From Sulfurimonas sp. HSL3-2 (GTDB lineage: Bacteria > Campylobacterota > Campylobacteria > Campylobacterales > Sulfurimonadaceae), in assembly GCF_039645965.1 (NCBI RefSeq), contig NZ_CP147917.1:1984001-2048000 (forward strand): a stretch of DNA of 64,000 nucleotides, given 5' to 3'. Below are positions 58,019 through 64,000 of this stretch, piece by piece. Below the pieces are notes generated by a model. The model saw nothing but the letters and a program-made list of their open reading frames with translations. It was not told where the DNA came from and searched no databases. The stretch's first letter is position 1; every line of letters starts with the position of its first letter. The position numbers and the translations under genes were made by a program.

Positions 58019-60363
58019 CCACGTCCGCACAGATATACAAATTCACAATACTTACACTTGTTCTCATCTTCAGTCTTATCAAAGCTAAAACTTTTTTGCT
58101 CAAGCATCTCTTTTAGATGTCTCTGTAAAAGCTCCAGCTTCTCTTCAAGAAGTGTCTCATCCACGATCTTTCCGCTGTTTAGGTCATAATATCCGCAGCC
58201 GCCGACCTTTTTGACCGTCGATGCCAAGAGATAGTAAAACTCAAGTTGAAAGTCGGTAGCTTTTTCCAACGTCCTTGTCGTATACGCAGGATACTTTCCG
58301 CTTTTATAATCAAGTACGAAAAGTCTCTCATCTTTGATATCCATCCTGTCTATCTGACCCGTCAGCTCCATTCCCGCAAAGCTACATGTAAGCGACTTCT
58401 CACAGTCATTGACCTCGTACCCCTGCTCAAATCTTTGCATCTCGTTTTCAACAAAAGAGCTCAGTTTCTTATTCCATAGTTTTAGCTGGTAATGTTCCAG
58501 TGAACTGCTTCCCGAAATACGCTCGAGTTCTTTGAATATTGCACTTTGAAGCTCTCTTTTGTCTGTGTAGACAGATCTTTTCATGTAGACGTTTTTCAGT
58601 GCTTCATGCAGATCAAGACCTATCTGGTTCTCAGTCGGAAAATCTTGAGGGAGTTCATGCTTTGCAAGGTGCATGATATGTCTGTAGTAGTATCTTCTTC
58701 TGCACTCCAAAAACGTTTTTAACGATGTCGCAGATAGCCTGACTTTTGAAAAATCATATTCTCGTACTATCTCTTCATCTAACTCTTTTTTCTCTTGCGG
58801 CACACTTTTATGAAGTATCGCTGCAAATGCTGCTTCATTCTCTGCCTCTTTTGGTTGTATGCCAAGCTGTGTCAAAAATCGTGAAGGCATCGCAGATGTC
58901 GAAGCGACATAGGAGATGCTTACATGCTTTGCTCTGTTTATAAGCAGAGAGTAGTAATGTTTTTGCAGGTTCTCCCTGTCGTTTTGCGTCGGAAGGTTCG
59001 CATGTGCTCTGATATCTGAGTTTAAGAACAGGTCTTTTTCACTTCTTTTTGGAACATTTGAGTCATTAAAATCGACTATGATGACACCTTCGTAGTCCAC
59101 ATAACGGCTCTCTAAAACACCCATCACCGTTATCTTCCCGCCGCGGACATCATCTATGCTTCTTTGAACAAGCCTCTGCATAAAAAGATGAAGAGTCGAT
59201 TTGAGGTTAAGTTCATCATAGAGATGTTTTAGTTTTGTAAAACTGTACAGTTCCTCTTCTATCACCTTTTTATGCGAGCTTACATGTAAGCAGTCCATAT
59301 ACTTCTCGATCAGCTCTTTGAGATCGACCTCTTTCATATCCGCGTAGTAGAGTGGTGATAAGAGCTCGTAGAACGATGAGCCGTATCTTTGAAGCCTTGC
59401 ACCGTTTTGCACGGTCGGATTTTCTATATACTCGCATACTGCATTTAGATGCATATAGGCCTCAGTACGGCTAAAGCCCTCTCCCATAGCAAAGTTAAAG
59501 TTTGTCTCGCTGTCATAAAGCTTCAAAGCTGATGCGAACGATTCGTTGGGCAGGATAACGACGATATCTTCGCACGCCAGACCGCTTTGTATGTACTCAT
59601 ACACCTTCTGCTTTACAAATGCAGCCTGCAGGATCTGTTCGCTGAAACCGAAACACTCTATATTGGTGTTATCGGTCATCTTCTCCTGCGAGACGATCTC
59701 ACGTTTGTTGAAGTCCAAAAGATATCTGTATCCGCTTTTTAAAGAAAATCCGAGAGACTCGAACCGCTCTCTCACTTTTTGATTGAACTTTGTAGTCGTC
59801 ATCTCTAAAGTCAGTTCAGCGACCTCGCTGCATCTTTGCAGTATCTCTATCTCAAAAGCGGTAAGATACCCTTCTACGATCAGTTTGATCTCTCCCAGGC
59901 TTTTTATATATTCTATATTGAACTCATACCACTTAGGCAAGAAGATAGGATCGAAGATCTTTTTCTCCAAACAGAGTTTCTCATAACGCGTATATAGTGC
60001 TTTGAGAATGGTTATATGCTCTTCATAGTCTCCGTAGGTATCTGCCAGTTCCAGATCGTCCAGCTCTACTTTTTCACCGCTGAGTTCCGTGAAAAGAGAG
60101 AAGATATAACTGCTGTTTTGTGTAAATGTAAAAAAGTTTCTCTCTATCTGCAGATTTTCAAACTCTTTAAAATCAGATGCTTCCAAAAGCAGAAGCACTC
60201 TTGTATCGTTATCGATCTTTTTAAATCCCTCGACGATACAGCTGCGCTCAATAAACTCGGAGATAGTTATATATTTTTGTAAAAACGTGGTGGATTTTTC
60301 AAATGAAAGCAACTCGTGCCTGATAGCACGAGATGTAGGAAAGATGAGAGTCTGCTCTTGCAT
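58015..60363 (-). CDS. addB: AddB-like nuclease subunit
   Basis: A 782-residue AddB-like protein. The N-terminal half has a degenerate helicase domain (LIFPTSRAIRHELLSF start); the C-terminus has the PD-(D/E)xK nuclease with LFVLDYKSGKYPAY. Four Cys for an iron-sulfur cluster lie in LECRRRYYYR and CKYCEFVYLC. It works with AddA to resect broken ends. An exact TTACATGTAA (59280) and a 9/10 copy (58382) lie in the gene. Confidence 0.9.
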   Translation of the reverse strand: MQEQTLIFPTSRAIRHELLSFEKSTTFLQKYITISEFIERSCIVEGFKKIDNDTRVLLLLEASDFKEFENLQIERNFFTFTQNSSYIFSLFTELSGEKVELDDLELADTYGDYEEHITILKALYTRYEKLCLEKKIFDPIFLPKWYEFNIEYIKSLGEIKLIVEGYLTAFEIEILQRCSEVAELTLEMTTTKFNQKVRERFESLGFSLKSGYRYLLDFNKREIVSQEKMTDNTNIECFGFSEQILQAAFVKQKVYEYIQSGLACEDIVVILPNESFASALKLYDSETNFNFAMGEGFSRTEAYMHLNAVCEYIENPTVQNGARLQRYGSSFYELLSPLYYADMKEVDLKELIEKYMDCLHVSSHKKVIEEELYSFTKLKHLYDELNLKSTLHLFMQRLVQRSIDDVRGGKITVMGVLESRYVDYEGVIIVDFNDSNVPKRSEKDLFLNSDIRAHANLPTQNDRENLQKHYYSLLINRAKHVSISYVASTSAMPSRFLTQLGIQPKEAENEAAFAAILHKSVPQEKKELDEEIVREYDFSKVRLSATSLKTFLECRRRYYYRHIMHLAKHELPQDFPTENQIGLDLHEALKNVYMKRSVYTDKRELQSAIFKELERISGSSSLEHYQLKLWNKKLSSFVENEMQRFEQGYEVNDCEKSLTCSFAGMELTGQIDRMDIKDERLFVLDYKSGKYPAYTTRTLEKATDFQLEFYYLLASTVKKVGGCGYYDLNSGKIVDETLLEEKLELLQRHLKEMLEQKSFSFDKTEDENKCKYCEFVYLCGRG

Positions 60364-60369
60364 AACCTT

Positions 60370-60876
60370 TTAGTATTCTGTCGGTTTTTTATCTGATCTT
60401 GTATCTGCTTTGAGATTGTAATAACGTTTGTTTTCACCCACTTCGATCTGCGCCATGATGTTCCATCTGCCGATACCCGGTAGCTTTGTTTCAAAACTAT
60501 ATGTACCGTTTGCCACTTTCGGGTTTTCTAGCGTAAAATCATAGTCATGTGTCTGTGGTCTTGTCACGATCAGCTTGACTTTCGCATCATCGATGTTTTT
60601 ACCATCTTTTGTAGTGATCTTGTAAGCTATTTCAGAGTTATTAACATCTAACTGTTTTCCAAGATATTCAATATTATATTTTTTGTTGAATTCTATTGCA
60701 GCGTTTATGATCTTATTGGCATTGGCGTCAGCATCTTGATAATAAGTCATATAAATATCACTCTCTTGTACTGGCATCTTGGAAGCTTCCATGATAGTCC
60801 AAGCACCTAGAGCAACAACACCAAGTATAGATAAACCTATGCCTATCGGCCAAATAATACCGCTATTCTTTTTCAT
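60370..60876 (-). CDS. FixH-like (CcoH) membrane protein
   Basis: A 168-residue protein with one N-terminal helix (IIWPIGIGLSILGVVALGAW) and a FixH-like periplasmic domain: DIYMTYYQDADANANKII and LTLENP-like YDFTLENPKVANGTYSF. FixH/CcoH assists maturation or copper loading of the cbb3 oxidase. It overlaps the TPM-domain gene by 14 bases and belongs to the cco transcript. Confidence 0.82.
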   Translation of the reverse strand: MKKNSGIIWPIGIGLSILGVVALGAWTIMEASKMPVQESDIYMTYYQDADANANKIINAAIEFNKKYNIEYLGKQLDVNNSEIAYKITTKDGKNIDDAKVKLIVTRPQTHDYDFTLENPKVANGTYSFETKLPGIGRWNIMAQIEVGENKRYYNLKADTRSDKKPTEY

Positions 60877-61570
60877 GTTTATTCTTCTTTATGTAGATTT
60901 TTCTCTTTATATACGCATAAAGTCCATACAATACAAATGAGTAAAATATTATCTTCATAACTTCGATAGTATAACGGTTCGAGTTACCGACCGCAGTATC
61001 AAGCTTAACATTCTTTGCCGATGCGACCTGCTCAGCAATGTCTGCATAGCCGTTAAACAGCGCGACGCTATACTTGTTTATAATATCTTCCCCTTTTGCT
61101 TTTTCAGCAAGGATAGGGATGATACTTCCACCGTAGCTACTCATATTTTCTTTAAAGTTATCATAACTGCTGCTAAAGAATACAGCCATAAAAAATGCCT
61201 GTAATCCTGTTGCCGTAGGAGATAACACCTGCTTTCTATCAAAATATTTGTATAAAGATTCCGGACGTGCTAGTATATCAACTTTTTGGTTCATCTCGGA
61301 AAACGTCAATAAAATAGTCGGCTCGTTGAAGTTTTCTATCAGACTTTTTTCATAATCGACAATGGTCTGATTTTCATCAAGCTCTTTTACTACGACAAGA
61401 CGTAAAGCGATACCTGTTTTTTCATGTAGTTCTTTTCCCATAGCTTCAACATCTTGAGTCAGCTTTGGATTGAATAACACTTCATCTTTATATAAATACT
61501 CTGCGTTAAGAGGAGCGGTAGCGTAAACTGTGAGGACGAGGGCAAGAAGCCCTCTTTTAAACTTATTCAA
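60863..61570 (-). CDS. TPM-domain membrane protein
   Basis: A 235-residue protein with a signal peptide (about 1-23), a TPM (Psb32/YgcG-like) domain including LHEKTGIALRLVVVKELDEN and NEPTILLTFSEMNQKVDI, and a C-terminal helix followed by a basic tail (YIKRKIYIKKNKHEKE). TPM domains serve membrane-protein quality control or assembly in other systems. It lies in the cbb3 operon, as in other Campylobacterota (recollection). Confidence 0.75.
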   Translation of the reverse strand: MNKFKRGLLALVLTVYATAPLNAEYLYKDEVLFNPKLTQDVEAMGKELHEKTGIALRLVVVKELDENQTIVDYEKSLIENFNEPTILLTFSEMNQKVDILARPESLYKYFDRKQVLSPTATGLQAFFMAVFFSSSYDNFKENMSSYGGSIIPILAEKAKGEDIINKYSVALFNGYADIAEQVASAKNVKLDTAVGNSNRYTIEVMKIIFYSFVLYGLYAYIKRKIYIKKNKHEKE

Positions 61571-61576
61571 GTCTTA

Positions 61577-61666
61577 TTAACCTATATACAGGTGGTTTGG
61601 AGTAAGAACTGCCCACAAAGTGACAACTGCTAATATAGCCATACCAATTGTTAAAATTTTATCCAT
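61577..61666 (-). CDS. 29-residue single-helix membrane protein in the cbb3 operon
   Basis: A small frame, MDKILTIGMAILAVVTLWAV plus a nine-residue tail LTPNHLYIG. Residues 4-20 form one membrane helix. The AAGGAG ribosome site is ideal (AAGGAGTTATGTTATG). It sits 11 bases downstream of the DUF4006 stop and 6 bases before the TPM gene. Such mini-subunits are known in cbb3 oxidases (for example CcoQ-like CcoM), so a stabilising role is possible. It is below common length cut-offs and easy to miss. Confidence 0.7.
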   Translation of the reverse strand: MDKILTIGMAILAVVTLWAVLTPNHLYIG

Positions 61667-61677
61667 AACATAACTCC

Positions 61678-61896
61678 TTAGTTTACTAGGACACGATGAG
61701 TGCCGCTAGTAGGATCTATCATTTTGATAGACTTTTCATCAGTAATTTTATAGAATTTTGTTTGGTTAGCATTTTGAACACCTAATCCCCAAACAGTTAA
61801 ACCTGCAAGGATAGATAGTAATAAAACAGTAGCTATTAACATACCTGTAATTCCATCAAGTGAAAATACACCAGAACCTTTGAAATTATTATCCAT
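61678..61896 (-). CDS. DUF4006 membrane protein
   Basis: A 72-residue single-helix protein (GITGMLIATVLLLSILAGLTVW, about residues 15-36), starting MDNNFKGSGVFSLDG. This family (DUF4006) sits after ccoP in Campylobacterota. Function unknown. It starts 2 bases after ccoP ends. Confidence 0.85.
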   Translation of the reverse strand: MDNNFKGSGVFSLDGITGMLIATVLLLSILAGLTVWGLGVQNANQTKFYKITDEKSIKMIDPTSGTHRVLVN

Positions 61897-61898
61897 TA

Positions 61899-62858
61899 CT
61901 ATTCTCCTTTACTTATGTCAGTGATATAAGTCGATACAGCTTTAATCTGAGTATCATTTAGATTAGTAAATGCTGGCATAGTACCTATAGCACCTTTTTT
62001 ACCGTGTGAAAGAATGTCAGCAACTAAAGCCGGAGTAAACGCAGCTATATTTGGTGCAACAAAATCCATACCTTTACCATCTGCTCCGTGACAAGATGCA
62101 CAAGTACCTGCAAAGATATCAGCACCGTCACCTTTCATACCGTTAGCAACATAATTTGCAACAGTTTCAATCTCAGCATCAGTGATTAACGCACCAGTGC
62201 TAGCATTGAATAAACCGTTACGATCAGGCATCATACTAGTAGTTTTAACTAACTTACCGTTAGTCATCTCTTCATGTACAGCGATACCGTTGTTTGAACC
62301 GTGTGTTACTACGAATGCAACAGTTTTAGCTTCTAAACGTTTGTTTAGGTTTGCAGCTTTACCGTCCATACCGTCAGCAGCAAGACCGTGACAAGGAGCA
62401 CAATCAACAAGGAATACTGACTCACCCATGTTGTGTAGTTCTTCTTGACTCAAGTTTGCATATTTCTTTTCGAACTTAGCGTTAGCTACTGCTGAATCTT
62501 CATTATACTCACCGATTTGAGAGTATGCATTAACTGGATAACCAGCTAAATAGTACCATCCTGCCCAAACGAGTAGTCCTAAGAATATAATTGCCCATCC
62601 CATTGGAAGTGGGTTTTTATATTCGCCTATATCATCCCATTTTTCATCTGCAAGTTCACCGCCAGCAGTGTCTGATTGCATCTGGCGAACATATTTTGTA
62701 ACAACGAAAACTGTTACGATTACAAGTACAACAGCACCAGCGACAGCTAACATATTGACTATGTCATTGTTTAAACCGCCCTTGATGTCCATCGCAACAT
62801 ATGTAAAACCTAGCATCGCAGCAACAAATACTACACCTGCCAAATAAAGCTTATTCAT
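61899..62858 (-). CDS. ccoP: cbb3 oxidase diheme cytochrome c subunit CcoP
   Basis: A 319-residue subunit with two membrane helices at the N-terminus (about 5-22 and 38-58), then two cytochrome c domains with CAPCH and CASCH motifs. The GWAIIFLGLLVWAGWYYL stretch after the first helix pair is a third hydrophobic segment typical of CcoP. It receives electrons from bc1 and soluble cytochromes. ccoQ precedes it by 9 bases. Confidence 0.96.
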   Translation of the reverse strand: MNKLYLAGVVFVAAMLGFTYVAMDIKGGLNNDIVNMLAVAGAVVLVIVTVFVVTKYVRQMQSDTAGGELADEKWDDIGEYKNPLPMGWAIIFLGLLVWAGWYYLAGYPVNAYSQIGEYNEDSAVANAKFEKKYANLSQEELHNMGESVFLVDCAPCHGLAADGMDGKAANLNKRLEAKTVAFVVTHGSNNGIAVHEEMTNGKLVKTTSMMPDRNGLFNASTGALITDAEIETVANYVANGMKGDGADIFAGTCASCHGADGKGMDFVAPNIAAFTPALVADILSHGKKGAIGTMPAFTNLNDTQIKAVSTYITDISKGE

Positions 62859-62867
62859 ATATGCCTC

Positions 62868-63071
62868 CTACTTATTTTTTTCATCTTTTGAGATAGGTTC
62901 TACCGGAGTATCGTCTATCTCGTCATTTAAAGCGATATTGCCATACTTCTCAAAATCTTTCGTACCTTTTTTTTCACTGCTGTATAGATGATAAATATAA
63001 CTATATAAAATTACTACCAGCAATACAACTAGTACGAAATAAGCATATCCTTGAAGCTGAACAATATCCAC
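62868..63071 (-). CDS. ccoQ: cbb3 oxidase small subunit CcoQ
   Basis: A 67-residue single-helix protein, MDIVQLQGYAYFVLVVLLVV, followed by a charged tail SEKKGTKDFEKYGNIALND. It stabilises the oxidase. It sits between ccoO and ccoP, as in the usual ccoNOQP order. Confidence 0.9.
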   Translation of the reverse strand: MDIVQLQGYAYFVLVVLLVVILYSYIYHLYSSEKKGTKDFEKYGNIALNDEIDDTPVEPISKDEKNK

Positions 63072-63080
63072 TTTACACCC

Positions 63081-63773
63081 CTATTTTAAACTGTTTAAAT
63101 ATGCAATTAAAGCTACGATTTCAGGGATTTTTCCTGCTGCAACCATATCTTGTACATTTTTATCTTTCATATCAGCAGTGATCACTTTTGCTTCAGCTAA
63201 TGCCATTGCATGCGCTTCTGCTACTGAATTTGCCATAGGAACTGTAACTGTACTACCATCTTTCATAGGTACAGGTTTGTTATATGGAACACTGAAAAAT
63301 TCTGCATTAGTTAACTGAGATGCATAAGCAGTATCAATATCAGCTAAATTTGTGAACATCCAAGCATATGCAGGCATAATTGAACCTGGAACAACACCGG
63401 CAGGATCTTTCATATGATTTTCATGCCAGTCAGTAGTACGATAGTTACCAACACGGTGAAGATCCGGACCTGTACGTTTTGAACCCCAAAGGAATGGACG
63501 ATCATAAGCATACTCACCACTTAAAGAGTAGTGACCGTAACGGTCAGTTTCAGCTTTAAACGGACGAATAAGTTGTGAGTGACAAGCATTACAACTGTTT
63601 TTGATGTAAACATCACGACCAGCCATCTCTAAAAGAGTGTATGGCTTAGTACCTACAACCGGTTGAGCCGCTTGAGCGAAGTTTGGCAGAATCTCTACTA
63701 AACCAGCAAAAGCAATTACTAAAAACACACCTACCGCAAAAAAGAACGGACGTTTTTCTAACCAATGAAACAT
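63081..63773 (-). CDS. ccoO: cbb3 oxidase monoheme cytochrome c subunit CcoO
   Basis: A 230-residue subunit starting MFHWLEKRPFFFAVGVF. I use the ATG at 63773 because it lies 20 bases after the ccoN stop and has AGAAGGGGGAAAA upstream; an extension to 63839 would run into ccoN. One heme motif CNACH is followed by SQLIRPF, and the GPDLHRVGNYRTTDWHENHMKD and GSIMPAYAWM parts are typical of CcoO. Confidence 0.96.
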   Translation of the reverse strand: MFHWLEKRPFFFAVGVFLVIAFAGLVEILPNFAQAAQPVVGTKPYTLLEMAGRDVYIKNSCNACHSQLIRPFKAETDRYGHYSLSGEYAYDRPFLWGSKRTGPDLHRVGNYRTTDWHENHMKDPAGVVPGSIMPAYAWMFTNLADIDTAYASQLTNAEFFSVPYNKPVPMKDGSTVTVPMANSVAEAHAMALAEAKVITADMKDKNVQDMVAAGKIPEIVALIAYLNSLK

Positions 63774-63792
63774 ATTATTTTCCCCCTTCTTT

Positions 63793-64000
63793 CTACGCTG
63801 CCATAGGAGAAGCGTTTTGTAACTCGCTCTCTTCAACACGACGACCAGCTGTCATAGTTTTATAGATATTCCATGCGAACATTAAGAAACCTATTAAGTA
63901 TAAAGCACCACCAACAGCACGAATTGTATAGTATGGGTGAAGAGCAGTAACTGTATCGATAAATGAGTAAGCTAAGTTACCGTATTCATCGTGAGCACGC
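63793..64000 (-). CDS. ccoN: cbb3 oxidase catalytic subunit CcoN, C-terminal part
   Basis: The last 68 codons of the heme-copper oxidase subunit, cut by the right edge of the window. The visible part has RAHDEYGNLAYSFIDTVTAL and HPYYTIRAVGGALYLIGFLM, the last membrane helix of CcoN, and ends ASPMAA. ccoN precedes ccoO in the operon. Confidence 0.93.
   Translation of the reverse strand, partial: RAHDEYGNLAYSFIDTVTALHPYYTIRAVGGALYLIGFLMFAWNIYKTMTAGRRVEESELQNASPMAA

Larger units (their letters stand above)
11298..59289. repeat. dispersed palindrome TTACATGTAA (15 exact copies)
   Basis: Exact copies start at 11298, 18680, 19645, 21473, 21742, 27358, 29044, 30147, 38715, 38758, 45836, 52061, 55855, 57384 and 59280. 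One-mismatch copies start at 13913, 19591, 20218, 34584, 40911, 47535 and 58382. Most are flanked by C/T before and G/A after (CTTACATGTAAG). Thirteen exact copies lie in genes and two (29044, 30147) between genes. In coding copies the 10-mer is read as L-T-C-K or F-T-C-K six times and as L-H-V seven times; the third frame has a stop. I estimate that random sequence of this base composition would hold well under one copy. Confidence 0.9.

Noticed and set aside
58019-58030. Longer addA start at GTG 58030
   Set aside because: The ATG at 58018 overlaps the addB stop as ATGA and gives the normal N-terminus.
11298-59289. TTACATGTAA as a shared protein motif (LTCK)
   Set aside because: About half of the coding copies are read in another frame as L-H-V, and the proteins are unrelated.
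1-64000. CRISPR arrays, rRNA or tRNA genes
   Set aside because: No regularly spaced direct repeats were found and no tRNA T-loop or rRNA sequence was recognised, although a covariance-model search was not possible.

Overview
The window looks like a chromosomal segment of a sulfur-oxidising member of the Campylobacterota, most like Sulfurimonas. The reasons are AT-rich sequence, a soxXYZAB thiosulfate-oxidation operon, a Campylobacterota-type cytochrome bc1 (petABC), a cbb3 oxidase operon with DUF4006, FixH and TPM-domain partners, a porGDAB pyruvate:acceptor oxidoreductase, and two gene orders that I recall from Campylobacter jejuni (hom to rsmE; rpsI-rplM-addA-addB to ccoPQON). No rRNA, tRNA or CRISPR array was seen. 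The sequence is cut at both ends: a formate-dehydrogenase-like gene at the left and ccoN at the right.

Layout. 1-300: start of a molybdopterin oxidoreductase gene (minus). 471-3365: a three-gene signalling cassette (stand-alone membrane-anchored sensor, OmpR-type regulator, histidine kinase) running into soxXYZAB (3439-7364), with spaced TTACA repeats between them. 7480-12374: a porin, then five exported proteins (metallo-beta-lactamase fold, thioredoxin-like protein with a triplicated signal peptide, DsrE, DUF302, DsrE) that probably handle sulfur in the periplasm. 12375-20232 (minus): SDR, homoserine dehydrogenase, aminotransferase, two envelope proteins, rlmB, rsmI, rpmE, rsmE and a membrane protein. 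20293-23826: moeA, queD, queE, moaA. 24098-26800: petABC. 26862-30127: small accessory region with unrecognised exported proteins, a 24-codon remnant of a DUF2235 (type VI lipase-like) gene and a 29-bp repeat. 30424-38422: mnmG, ppnP, rubredoxin, Sel1 protein, ribE, an FlhB C-terminal homologue, and a RimB/RimK/AstE-like/M42-like operon. 38402-39160: mnmC-like methyltransferase. 39300-45125: a five-gene operon that can make, break down and re-make glucosylglycerate. 45209-47597: small lipoprotein, two small cytosolic proteins, DUF4139 protein. 47734-50889: porGDAB. 51010-54208: HAD phosphatase, methyltransferase, peptide-binding protein, lipoprotein. 54393-64000: rpsI, rplM, addA, addB and the cbb3 oxidase operon.

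How it fits together. Thiosulfate enters through outer-membrane porins, SoxXA/YZ/B oxidise it in the periplasm, and electrons can flow through cytochromes c to the cbb3 oxidase; bc1 and the Por enzyme link this to quinone and carbon metabolism. Glucosylglycerate would be a compatible solute and carbon store suited to a saline habitat.

The most unusual signal is not a gene. The 10-bp palindrome TTACATGTAA occurs 15 times exactly and at least 7 more times with one mismatch. Thirteen exact copies lie inside unrelated coding sequences in two different reading frames, so selection acts on the DNA. A DNA-uptake sequence or another highly iterated palindrome is the leading idea.
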